From IMG/VR virus record IMGVR_UViG_3300005518_000009, positions 1-44,503 of that record: a stretch of 44,503 bases of DNA; one strand, given 5' to 3'. This stretch comes from a virus. The notes below the pieces were generated by a model. That model worked only from the letters and a program-made list of their open reading frames with translations, did no database searches and was not told where the DNA came from. How positions within the stretch are numbered: position 1 is the stretch's first letter; the number at the start of each line of letters is the position of its first letter. Positions 5,843 through 12,544 of the stretch are shown here, one piece after another. A program made the translations under genes and the position numbers.

Positions 5843-6448
5843 ATGAGTGATGACGGACGGACGGACGGACGGACGGACGGACGGAGCAATTCTCGTGCTC
5901 ACGTCGGGATTCTTTGGTGCGCGAATCAGCGGCATCGTAAAGGCAACGGTTGGGCGTTTCCACCGAACGTGCGACGCAAACTGGTCGATCTGACGGCCAA
6001 CAAACGCGTCGGGCATTTCTTCGGGGGGCTCGCGCCGTGGGGGATTCGACTCGACGTCGATCCGGCGGTGCGGCCGCACGTGATCGGCAACGCGTGGCTC
6101 GCGCCGTTTCGACGCGACGCCTTCGACGTCGTCGTACTCGATCCGCCGTACGTGCGACTACGCGGCCAGGAGAAGCGGCGCCTGTTCGACCAAGCCGCAT
6201 GGTGCGCGCGCGAGTGGGTGATCTGGTTCCACACCGTGTGGGTCGCGGCGAACGCCGGCATGACGCTCGAGGACGCGTGGCTCGTGCGCGTCGGAGATAG
6301 TTGTCACGTGCGCTGCCTACAGGTCTTTCGCGTGGTGCGGAAGGCCTCGGCGCCGCCGGATTGTTGGGCGACTGGCGGTCCAGCGCTTCGTTACAACCGG
6401 TGGCTGACTGGTCAGCGTGGCTTGTTTCAACCTGAGGTTGTGTCGTGA
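5843..6448 (+). CDS. DPPY-motif DNA methyltransferase-like protein with N-terminal tetranucleotide repeat
   Basis: A 201-residue protein. The catalytic signature DPPY (100-103) follows a FDVVVLD strand, as in N6-adenine or N4-cytosine methyltransferases, and GGLAPWGIRLDVDP (about 61-74) resembles the cofactor-binding strand and acidic loop. It is short for a full modification enzyme and lacks an obvious target-recognition domain, so activity is likely but not certain. Its first 14 codons contain eight tandem GACG units (5852-5883), read as DGRT repeats. Gain or loss of one unit would shift the frame just after the start, the layout of phase-variable bacterial mod genes. A phage methylase would protect its DNA from host restriction. 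Confidence 0.7.
   Translation: MSDDGRTDGRTDGRSNSRAHVGILWCANQRHRKGNGWAFPPNVRRKLVDLTANKRVGHFFGGLAPWGIRLDVDPAVRPHVIGNAWLAPFRRDAFDVVVLDPPYVRLRGQEKRRLFDQAAWCAREWVIWFHTVWVAANAGMTLEDAWLVRVGDSCHVRCLQVFRVVRKASAPPDCWATGGPALRYNRWLTGQRGLFQPEVVS
5852..5883 (+). repeat. (GACG)8 tetranucleotide microsatellite
   Basis: Eight perfect consecutive GACG units, starting at codon 4 of the methyltransferase-like gene. Four is not a multiple of three, so each unit gained or lost by slippage changes the reading frame of the following DPPY domain. The repeat is read as Asp-Gly-Arg-Thr. No other tetranucleotide tract of this length was noticed in the window. Confidence 0.95.
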
Positions 6449-7176
6449 GGACACGGACGAAGAAACCGAAGAAGGTCGCGTACCGTTTCATCCCGCCCGA
6501 CGTCGGCGCCGGCCCGGCGCTCTACGCGCTGCTGCGCGACCTCGTCGATGCCCATCATCCCGAGCTCGCCGACGCGAAGATCGCACTCGCGTGGAATCGC
6601 TCGTGGCAGCCCGACGTTGATGGGCGCGTCACGCTCGGCCAATGTAAGAAGGTGGGAGACCTCGAGCGGGAAGTCGCCGACCTCGCCGGCTACGACTTCA
6701 TCATCATCCTGCGCCAGGTGTTCTGGGACGACGAGATGGTGACCGACCAGCAGCGACGCGCGCTGCTCGATCACGAACTCTGTCACGCCGCGGTGAAACT
6801 CGACGAGCACGGCGATCCCGTGATCGACGAGCGCGGGCGGACGGTCTATCGCCTCCGGAAACACGACGTCGAAGAGTTCACCGCGATCTCGGAGCGTTAC
6901 GGCTGCTGGAAGAGTGACCTCGAGGCCTTCGCGCGAGCGCTCGAGCGCGCCCGTCACGACGATCGCTGGGTCGGGTATCGCTCGCTCCAGGAGCAACTAC
7001 GCGTCGCCGGCGCGAGCTTGCCGCTCGAGGTGATCACGGAGTGGACGGAGGCGCAGCGGAGGGAAGCGAGTCGCTGGGCGCGCATGCGTCAGGACTTCCC
7101 GAAATTCTTCGACGCGCTGCCGGCGTTTATCGCCGGCGCGATCCCCACGGAGGCACCGTCAAAGGAGGTGGTCTAG
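6445..7176 (+). CDS. Putative phage metallopeptidase (HELCH zincin)
   Basis: A 243-residue protein from GTG 6445, coupled by GTGA to the methyltransferase-like stop. ALLDHELCHAAV gives an HExxH zinc site (H110, E111, H114), and EEFTAISERYG about 30 residues later could supply the third ligand. The YDFIIILRQVFWDD stretch before it and the LLDHELCH context fit the phage putative-metallopeptidase family, whose substrates are unknown. The C-terminal third is helical. It is one of three HExxH proteins in this genome. The following gene has a very strong ribosome site that overlaps its 3' end. Confidence 0.7.
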   Translation: MRTRTKKPKKVAYRFIPPDVGAGPALYALLRDLVDAHHPELADAKIALAWNRSWQPDVDGRVTLGQCKKVGDLEREVADLAGYDFIIILRQVFWDDEMVTDQQRRALLDHELCHAAVKLDEHGDPVIDERGRTVYRLRKHDVEEFTAISERYGCWKSDLEAFARALERARHDDRWVGYRSLQEQLRVAGASLPLEVITEWTEAQRREASRWARMRQDFPKFFDALPAFIAGAIPTEAPSKEVV

Positions 7177-7914
7177 ATGCCACGGGCTCGGCTACTCAAG
7201 CCTGGCTTTTTCAAAAACGAAGAGTTGGCGCGGCTGAGTGAGCGCCATCGGTTGCTCTACGCGGGACTCTGGACCTTAGCTGACCGGGAAGGGCGGCTCG
7301 AGGACCGGCCGGAACGCATCAAAGGGGAGTTGTTTCCGTACGAGGCGGATATCGACGTGAACGCGCTGCTCACTGACCTGCAGCACGCCGGGTTCATCGT
7401 TCGGTACACATACGGAGACAACAGTACGTCTAGTAAGTCGCACGATCGATCCCATGCCATCGCGATCCCGACGTTTTCGCATCATCAACATCCACACCAG
7501 CGAGAGACGCCAAGTGTCATTCCTCCACCGACTTCGAAGCGTTCTCGCCTCCTCTTGACGACTGAGGGGAAGGCCGCGCCTAGGCATCGCCCAGGCATAG
7601 CCAAGGAGGCGCCTAGTCCGCCTTGTATCTTTAACCCTTGTACAGATCCGGTACCTAAAGATAAAAGCAGTGCCGCTGTCGCGTCACGTCGCCTACCGGC
7701 TCCTGAAAACCCGAAAGACAACATCAACGTCATCACGAAGTTGGTGCACGACGCGATCGGCGTGCTCGGCACGACGTCGCTCTCGGACTTGACCGAGTAT
7801 GTGAAGGGACGCTGCGCCGAGCTCCGCATCACTTACGACAGCCTGGTCGTGAAGAAGGCGATTGATTCGGCGCAGTTTCAGCGGCAGCACAAAGTGCCCG
7901 TGGAGGCTCGATAA
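7177..7914 (+). CDS. Phage replication initiator / replisome organiser
   Basis: A 245-residue protein with one of the strongest ribosome sites in the window (AAAGGAGGTGG). Residues 1-75 match the N-terminal winged-helix of phage replisome organisers: RLLKPGFFKNEELARL, then LLYAGLWTLADREGRL, then an LFPYEADIDVNALL helix and GFIVRY. The middle (about 85-185) is low complexity, Pro/Ser-rich and noticeably less GC-rich, and holds origin-like repeats. The C-terminus is a small helical domain that could contact helicase or loader. As in lambda O, the origin is probably inside the gene. No helicase gene was recognised nearby, so the phage likely recruits a host helicase. Confidence 0.7.
   Translation: MPRARLLKPGFFKNEELARLSERHRLLYAGLWTLADREGRLEDRPERIKGELFPYEADIDVNALLTDLQHAGFIVRYTYGDNSTSSKSHDRSHAIAIPTFSHHQHPHQRETPSVIPPPTSKRSRLLLTTEGKAAPRHRPGIAKEAPSPPCIFNPCTDPVPKDKSSAAVASRRLPAPENPKDNINVITKLVHDAIGVLGTTSLSDLTEYVKGRCAELRITYDSLVVKKAIDSAQFQRQHKVPVEAR
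7575..7616. repeat. Iteron-like repeats, candidate replication origin
   Basis: Two adjacent 11-base direct repeats differing at one base, CGCCTAGGCAT (7577-7587) and CGCCCAGGCAT (7588-7598), are followed by a further GCGCCTAG at 7609-7616 matching 7576-7583. They lie in the low-complexity middle of the initiator gene, just before a less GC-rich stretch at about 7621-7675 that could serve as an unwinding element. Position inside the initiator gene matches lambdoid origins. This is a pattern-based candidate only. Confidence 0.45.
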
Positions 7915-8535
7915 ATGGGACGTGTCTACGACCACATCGAACTGATCGGCCCGCGCGTGCTCGTGCGGCCGCTCCCGGATCTCGAATTCATGGCCGACGG
8001 TCTGCTGGTGAAACCCGACTCCGCGCGCCACACGCAGAACCGCGCCGTCGTCGAGAAGGTCGGTCCGGGCGAGCTCCTCACGGACGGGAAGGCCCGCCGC
8101 GGTATGCCGTTCGGCGCCGGCGACTTGGTGTTCTATCAGAAATTCGCCGGCACCTACGTCACACTCGACGACGTCGATCGGCTCATGCTGCTCGAGGATG
8201 AAATTCAGGGCCGCGTCCCTGCGACGTTCGTGAAACTGATCGCCCACACGCATGCCGACGCCACGGATATTGAACGGCGCGTGCGTGCGCTCGATGCCGA
8301 CGGCACTGGTCCCACGTTCACCGCGACAGAACACCTGGAGGGCGAGCCGTGTTTGATGTGCCACGAGATGGCGACGCTCGAGGAGCGGGAGCGCAGGGCA
8401 CGCGACGCGAAGAGCAACCTCGAGACGATGCGCGAGCAGCTCCGCCAATCGCGCCAACAGAACGCGAGCGATTCTTCACCGACACCAGTCCCGACGTCGG
8501 GCTCTATGGACGACGACGGGTTGAGTTCACGGTGA
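7915..8535 (+). CDS. GroES-like co-chaperonin with C-terminal extension
   Basis: A 206-residue protein with GTGGAGG upstream of ATG 7915. Residues about 8-100 follow the Cpn10/GroES fold: IGPRVLVRPLP opening strand, a loop with GLLVKPDSA where GroES carries its hydrophobic GroEL-binding tripeptide, VVEKVGPG, FGAGDLVFYQKFAGTYV, and a closing LMLLEDEI. That is the size of a whole GroES subunit. The remaining hundred residues are extra: a CLMC pair near 143 and a charged coiled coil (ATLEERERRARDAKSNLE). Phage GroES relatives such as T4 gp31 adapt the host chaperonin for capsid folding. A comparable role is likely here but inferred. Confidence 0.75.
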   Translation: MGRVYDHIELIGPRVLVRPLPDLEFMADGLLVKPDSARHTQNRAVVEKVGPGELLTDGKARRGMPFGAGDLVFYQKFAGTYVTLDDVDRLMLLEDEIQGRVPATFVKLIAHTHADATDIERRVRALDADGTGPTFTATEHLEGEPCLMCHEMATLEERERRARDAKSNLETMREQLRQSRQQNASDSSPTPVPTSGSMDDDGLSSR

Positions 8536-8933
8536 GAGGCCTCGTCGTGCCGCAGGGCTCGGCACGCTCGTGGGTGCGCACGCGCCAGGACGGCACCCAC
8601 TACGCCGTCACGACGCATGACAATCCCGCGGTGACCGAGTGGAGACGGCTCGTGAGCGACGCGGCGCGCCGCGCGATTCCGCCGGACTTCGTGCTCTTTG
8701 CGGGCCCCGTCGCCTTGACGGCGACGTTCTATCTGCCGCGGCCGAAGTCCGCGCCGAAATCCGTCATCGTCCCGACGACGCGGCCGGACCTCGATAAGGC
8801 GCTGCGGAGCGTGCTCGACTCGTTGTCGAACGTGCTCTTTCGCGATGATAGCCAGGTGTATCGGGTGCTTTGTGAAAAGCGGTACGCGCAGGCCTCGGCG
8901 CCGGCGTCCGCGCAGATCGTCGTCGAAGGGTGA
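8532..8933 (+). CDS. rusA: RusA-type Holliday junction resolvase
   Basis: A 133-residue protein read from GTG 8532, overlapping the GroES-like stop. Diagnostic RusA elements are RPDLDKALRSVLDSL (84-98) and FRDDSQVY (103-110), which carry the catalytic Asp residues, followed by a K-rich strand. RusA dimers cut four-way junctions and debranch replication and recombination intermediates before packaging, which suits its place after the initiator and upstream of terminase. The usual first strand (EFTVRG) begins four codons before this GTG in the same open frame, but no start codon precedes it except ATG 8349 far upstream, so the true N-terminus is uncertain. Confidence 0.8.
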   Translation: MRGLVVPQGSARSWVRTRQDGTHYAVTTHDNPAVTEWRRLVSDAARRAIPPDFVLFAGPVALTATFYLPRPKSAPKSVIVPTTRPDLDKALRSVLDSLSNVLFRDDSQVYRVLCEKRYAQASAPASAQIVVEG

Positions 8934-9148
8934 TGCCGCTGTATCTCGATGACCTCCAGGCGCAACAGTGCCTCGATCCCGACTGCAGCGATCCCGCGTG
9001 CGACAACCTCGTGTTCTCAGGCCGCTGTCATCCAGGTCAACCCGTGCTGCTGTCGACGTCGAAGGGCCGTGGGGTACTGATGGTGTGGTGCGCGATCTGC
9101 CACACCTACATCGCCGAAATCGCGGTGGCGGCGCGGCCGGTCAATTAG
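8933..9148 (+). CDS. Small cysteine-rich protein
   Basis: A 71-residue protein whose ATG overlaps the RusA-like stop. It has cysteines at CLDPDCSDPAC in the first third, a lone Cys-His, then WCAICHTYI near residue 54. These could bind one or two zinc ions. No family is recognised. It is the last gene of the early rightward unit, followed by a mini-ORF and structured non-coding region. Confidence 0.5.
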   Translation: MPLYLDDLQAQQCLDPDCSDPACDNLVFSGRCHPGQPVLLSTSKGRGVLMVWCAICHTYIAEIAVAARPVN

Positions 9149-9159
9149 GGAAGGAAATA

Positions 9160-9177
9160 ATGAAAGTCGTTTCGTGA
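9160..9177 (+). CDS. Five-codon mini-ORF with strong ribosome site
   Basis: ATG at 9160 encodes Met-Lys-Val-Val-Ser and stops at TGA 9175-9177. It is preceded by GGGAAGGAAATA, a good Shine-Dalgarno sequence at suitable spacing. A bulged hairpin starts five bases after the stop. Such minigenes can act as leader peptides that couple ribosome position to RNA folding, or, as with lambda bar minigenes, sequester peptidyl-tRNA. Neither role is proven here; chance occurrence remains possible. Confidence 0.35.
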   Translation: MKVVS

Positions 9178-9181
9178 GACT

Positions 9182-9209
9182 CCCGACCGTGGCCATTCCA
9201 CGGATCGGG
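9182..9209 (+). terminator. Hairpin 1: 11-bp stem with one bulge
   Basis: CCGTGG (9187-9192) pairs with CCACGG (9198-9203) around a CCATT loop. The stem continues below a single bulged A9204 with CCCGA (9182-9186) and TCGGG (9205-9209). It begins five bases after the stop of the mini-ORF, so a ribosome on that ORF would cover its base. There is no U-tract, so intrinsic termination is doubtful. Confidence 0.45.
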
Positions 9210-9229
9210 TCCCGGGGGCGGCCGGGGTG

Positions 9230-9260
9230 GAGCTCGAGGCGCCGCCTTTCCCTCGAGCTC
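9230..9260 (+). terminator. Hairpin 2: perfect 10-bp inverted repeat
   Basis: GAGCTCGAGG (9230-9239) and CCTCGAGCTC (9251-9260) are perfect reverse complements around an 11-base loop. It is stable as RNA or as cruciform DNA. No T-run follows. It could be a rho-dependent stop, an antiterminator-responsive element, or part of a terminase-binding site. Confidence 0.5.
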
Positions 9261-9261
9261 G

Positions 9262-9284
9262 CGTGTGTCTCTCGCCTTCACACG
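9262..9284 (+). terminator. Hairpin 3: 6-bp stem
   Basis: CGTGTG (9262-9267) pairs with CACACG (9279-9284) around an 11-base loop, the same loop length as the neighbouring hairpin 2, which ends only two bases before it. The two could stack. No T-run follows. Confidence 0.35.
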
Positions 9285-9488
9285 TCGAAAGTTGATCACC
9301 CCTCGCCGCCAGAACCCTCGAACCACCGATAGTCTTGCGTGAGGGACGGCTCCCTTCGGCACTAGCCCGAACTCGTTCCAGACGTAGCACTTCCCGTCGA
9401 GACCTCGACCGTATTGACGCCCACGGCCCGAGGCGGGTGTGCCGGAGGCGAATTGCGCCGACCATCAACCGACCGACACCAGACGCAG

Positions 9489-9974
9489 ATGGGCAAGAAA
9501 GAGACCGCTGTAGTGCCGAAAGATGCCAAACCGGTTGAGCATCCAAAGGCCTTTGCACCGACGCCGAAGATGCTCGCGTTCCTCGTGGCGCTCTGTCAGG
9601 CGATCGTCGACGGCACGACGCTCTCGAATCGTGCGCTCTGCCTGACGGCCGACATCAGCCTGCAGACGCTCTGGGACTGGAAGCACGAGACGGCCGGCTT
9701 CAACGACTGGCTCGCGGATCAGGTGCGCAAGCACGCCGCGGCGCCGGCCGACTGGGAGATCGTGAAGGCCCTCGTCTACGCGCGCGCGAAGGAAGGCTCG
9801 ATCGACCACATCAAGCTCGCCGTCGACCTCCAGCGCACCGCGCAGTCGATGCTCACCAACGGCCTGCCGGCGACGCCGGCGGGCACGACGCTGATCTTCA
9901 ACATTCCGCGGCCGCCGAAGGAACTCGAGGGGAAAACAGTCGTGACCGGCGCGATCAAAGTCGAACAGTCATGA
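9489..9974 (+). CDS. terS: Terminase small subunit
   Basis: A 161-residue protein. Residues about 45-85 form a helix-turn-helix (SNRALCLTADISLQTLWDW), the DNA-recognition part of small terminases, followed by helices suited to ring oligomerisation and a short basic tail. It lies two genes before the large terminase, the usual order. ATG 9489 has only a weak ribosome site; an in-frame start further upstream (9414) would add a low-complexity N-terminus unlike the family. In the packaging motor it selects phage DNA and hands it to the ATPase/nuclease subunit. Confidence 0.7.
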   Translation: MGKKETAVVPKDAKPVEHPKAFAPTPKMLAFLVALCQAIVDGTTLSNRALCLTADISLQTLWDWKHETAGFNDWLADQVRKHAAAPADWEIVKALVYARAKEGSIDHIKLAVDLQRTAQSMLTNGLPATPAGTTLIFNIPRPPKELEGKTVVTGAIKVEQS

Positions 9975-10243
9975 GACGCGCCGACCTCGCACTCGACCTC
10001 GCTGAGTTGCCGACGGCGAAGGCCAACCCCGAACGTCGCCTCGCGCACGCGGTGATTCTGCGCGCGCTGCAGGATGCCCGCGGCGTCTATGAAGTCTCGA
10101 CGAGCGAGCGCGACGGTGCGCGACGCTTCCTCCGGAACGAATGCGGCGGCCTCGCGTACTGGTGCCAACTGGGCGATCTGAAGCTCGCCACGATCACGCG
10201 CTACGCGCGACGACAGTGGCCGACGCTGACGGTCGTCTCGTGA
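9971..10243 (+). CDS. Small conserved-type phage protein next to terminase
   Basis: A 90-residue protein overlapping the small terminase stop (ATGA). It resembles a recurrent small phage protein: a helical opening with ILRALQDARGVYE, then ARRFLRNECGGLAYWCQLGDL and a final basic helix ITRYARRQWP. Relatives often sit near terminase or replication genes, with no established function. The pattern match is by eye. The 94 bases after it before the terminase GTG hold no confident gene. Confidence 0.5.
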   Translation: MRRADLALDLAELPTAKANPERRLAHAVILRALQDARGVYEVSTSERDGARRFLRNECGGLAYWCQLGDLKLATITRYARRQWPTLTVVS

Positions 10244-10337
10244 TCAAGACGATCCTGCGCGGCGACGCGCTGACCGCGGCGCTCGCGCGCCAGGACCGCC
10301 GGTTTTCTGCCTTCACCGGTGAACCGACACACCACGT

Positions 10338-11966
10338 GTGTCTCCGCGACGCGCCGTCGCTGCCGCCAACCCGCTCGAGCGCTACATCATCGGCTACCGC
10401 GACGCGCGGACTGGCCTCCCGTGCGATCCCAACCCGAAGCAAGCCCTCGCGCACGCCAGTGAGGCCGACGAGCTCCTCTACGGCGGCGCCGCGTTCGGCG
10501 GCAAAAGCGAATGGGTAATTTGGGAAGCGATCGCGACGTGTCTCCAGTACCCGGGCTGCGACGTCGCGGTCTTTCGGCGGACGCGCGACGAGCTCGAGCA
10601 CGATCTGGTTCAGCGTTTCCTGCGCTACGTCCCGACCTCGATCGCGAAAACCAACAGCAAGGTCGCCAAGTTCTTCAACGGCTCGCGGTTGCTCTGGTGC
10701 TACTGCCACACGCAGCGCTCGGTCTACCGCTATCAGTCGGACCAGTGGGTTGCGCTCTTCATCGACCAGGCGGACCACTTCACCGAGTCGATGGCGACGT
10801 ATCTGTTCGGCCGTGTGCGCACGTCGAACCCCGCGATCCGCTGCAAGATCCGGCTGACGGCGAATCCGGGCGGCATCGGCCACGCGTGGATCAAGGCCCG
10901 CTACATCGCGCCGCCGCCGGAAGTGCTCGGCGACCGCCCGGCGCCGACGCGCGATGGGGAAGTCTGGCGCCCGCTCCCGAACAAGGACCTCCCGCACGAC
11001 GAGCCGCTGACGCGGGCCTTCATTCAGGCGCTCATGACCGACAACGTGCCGGGCATGGTCGCCGACCCGAAGTACGTCGCGCGGTTGCGCGCCAACCCGA
11101 ACGAGCAACTCCGCCGGATGTACGAAGAGGGCGACTGGGACGCCTTCGACGGCCAGATGTTCACGATGTGGCGGCCCGAGAAGCTGGTCACGTCGACAGA
11201 GTTCGCGCTGCTCGAGGCCGGCCTCACGGAAGGACAGCGCATTCCGTGGCACGTCATCCCGGACAGTCACTGGCGGCCGCCCACGAACACGCTCGTGTAC
11301 GGCTCGGTCGACTACGGGTACGGCAATCCGTGGTCCGCGCACTTCCACGCCGCAATGCCCGACGAGCACCAGGTCACGTTCAAGGAGTTCTACGGCGTCA
11401 AGGTCCGCGACGTCGAACAGGCGCAGCGCATGCGCGACTGGCTCGAGGCGGAATGGGCGGCGCAGGACGAGCGGCGGCAGCCGCGGTGGAAGGTGCCCTA
11501 CGTCGTGCTCGACGCCTCGATGTGGGGCAGCCGGCAAGAGCACGGGCTCGCCAAGTCGCGCGCGGAAATCTACGAAGACGTGCTCGGCATTCCCTGCAAG
11601 GTCATCATCAAGCCGGCGCCGGCCGGGCCGAACAGCCGCAAGTCGCGCCTCCAGCGCGCCCTGACCGCGCTCTCACCCGCCGCCGACGGGTTTCCCTGGG
11701 TGCAGGTCACGACCGCCTGCCCGAACCTGATTCGCACCCTGCCGCAGCTGATTACCGATCCGGACGACCCCGACGACATCCTGCACGGCGTCGGCAACAA
11801 GAAGCAGGAAGACCACGCCTATGACGACTGGAGCTACTACCTGGCGTCACGGCCGGAATTCCCGGGGGTCGACGAGGTCGACGCCGCACGGCTCAACGGA
11901 CTCGGCATCGCACTGGGCACCACGCCACCCGTCGCGCCCGCCCGGCCAAGCCGTCGCCGACGCTGA
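10338..11966 (+). CDS. terL: Terminase large subunit
   Basis: A 542-residue packaging ATPase and nuclease. The Walker A-type loop GGAAFGGKS (49-57) and Walker B ALFIDQAD (139-146) form the motor. The C-terminal RNase H-like nuclease shows VDYGYGN, then YVVLDASMW and a late EDHAYDDWSYY, giving the expected acidic residues. It cuts concatemers and drives DNA through the portal. The start is GTG 10338 without a clear ribosome site. The neighbouring frame is open from GTG 10241 across this junction, so a missed upstream start or an indel near 10338 is possible. No Zn insertion or intein is seen. Confidence 0.9.
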   Translation: MSPRRAVAAANPLERYIIGYRDARTGLPCDPNPKQALAHASEADELLYGGAAFGGKSEWVIWEAIATCLQYPGCDVAVFRRTRDELEHDLVQRFLRYVPTSIAKTNSKVAKFFNGSRLLWCYCHTQRSVYRYQSDQWVALFIDQADHFTESMATYLFGRVRTSNPAIRCKIRLTANPGGIGHAWIKARYIAPPPEVLGDRPAPTRDGEVWRPLPNKDLPHDEPLTRAFIQALMTDNVPGMVADPKYVARLRANPNEQLRRMYEEGDWDAFDGQMFTMWRPEKLVTSTEFALLEAGLTEGQRIPWHVIPDSHWRPPTNTLVYGSVDYGYGNPWSAHFHAAMPDEHQVTFKEFYGVKVRDVEQAQRMRDWLEAEWAAQDERRQPRWKVPYVVLDASMWGSRQEHGLAKSRAEIYEDVLGIPCKVIIKPAPAGPNSRKSRLQRALTALSPAADGFPWVQVTTACPNLIRTLPQLITDPDDPDDILHGVGNKKQEDHAYDDWSYYLASRPEFPGVDEVDAARLNGLGIALGTTPPVAPARPSRRRR

Positions 11967-12020
11967 GCGGATCAAAACCGGTCTTTTACGGGCAGCTGCA
12001 GCGGACGAAAGGACACACGG

Positions 12021-12344
12021 ATGAACGCGAAGCGCGCGCGCGAGCAGCGGCGGGAAACCAAACGCACGCTCGGCCACCAACTCGAGGCCTTCGCGGACAA
12101 CCAGCACCAGCGCCTTGTGAACGTCGAGGGCGAGGTCAAGGAATTGGCGGCCGAGAAGGCCGCGCTCAACGACCGCGTCATCGAGCTCGAGAAACGCGTG
12201 CACGCCGCCGGCTTGGCGCTGAATGACCTCCGCCAGCTTCGCGTCCTCGACCAAGCACACGTCGAACGACGACTCGGCAATCTCGAGAGCGATCGGCGCG
12301 TCGGCTTTGTCGCGCGCCTGAAGTGGCTCCTGGTGGGCGCGTGA
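12021..12344 (+). CDS. Small coiled-coil protein
   Basis: A 107-residue protein with AAAGGAC before ATG 12021. Nearly all of it is charged helix: basic N-terminus (KRAREQRRETKRTL), then a heptad-like VEGEVKELAAEKAALNDRVIELEKRV. It ends in a short FVARLKWLLVGA hydrophobic tail that could be a membrane anchor or a packing helix. It sits between terminase and portal. A head-assembly or accessory role is possible but nothing identifies it. Confidence 0.5.
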   Translation: MNAKRAREQRRETKRTLGHQLEAFADNQHQRLVNVEGEVKELAAEKAALNDRVIELEKRVHAAGLALNDLRQLRVLDQAHVERRLGNLESDRRVGFVARLKWLLVGA

Positions 12345-12544
12345 GCATCCACTGGCATTGCCCTCGTCCGGGCTGCAACGTCATCGGCGTCACGCCGACA
12401 CCGCCGCTGGAACCCCTGCGATGCGCCGTGTGTGGGACGGCAATGCAGCGCAACTGGCCAGCCACGACCGACTCCGGCTGGAACGTGCCAGCCAACGACC
12501 CGGACGCCCGCGAGGAATTCTGGCAGGACCTCGGTCGTCCATGA
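12341..12544 (+). CDS. Small zinc-ribbon protein
   Basis: A 67-residue protein from GTG 12341, coupled by GTGA to the preceding gene. A clear ribbon is visible: HCPRPGCNVIG and CAVCGTAM about 25 residues later. The C-terminal part (WNVPANDPDAREEFWQDLG) is acidic and aromatic. It is probably a single-zinc structural module. No specific function can be assigned. Confidence 0.55.
   Translation: MSIHWHCPRPGCNVIGVTPTPPLEPLRCAVCGTAMQRNWPATTDSGWNVPANDPDAREEFWQDLGRP

Larger units (their letters stand above)
9178..9488 (+). other. Structured non-coding region before terminase genes
   Basis: There is no convincing gene between 9178 and 9488. The first hundred bases hold three consecutive hairpins (9182-9209, 9230-9260, 9262-9284). 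The rest, about 9285-9488, shows no clear promoter or strong structure. The location between early and packaging genes is where phages keep a late promoter, an antitermination site, or a terminase recognition site (cos or pac). Which of these it is cannot be decided from this sequence alone. Open frames on the minus strand here have shadow-like composition. Confidence 0.6.

Noticed and set aside
9145-9558. Minus-strand open frames in the gap before the terminase genes
   Set aside because: Their composition is shadow-like, no ribosome site was seen, and they cross the hairpin cluster.
10194-11543. Long minus-strand open frame across the terminase large subunit
   Set aside because: It is antiparallel to a gene with clear ATPase and nuclease motifs, is Arg/Val/Asp-rich low complexity, and has no ribosome site. 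High GC content creates such shadows.
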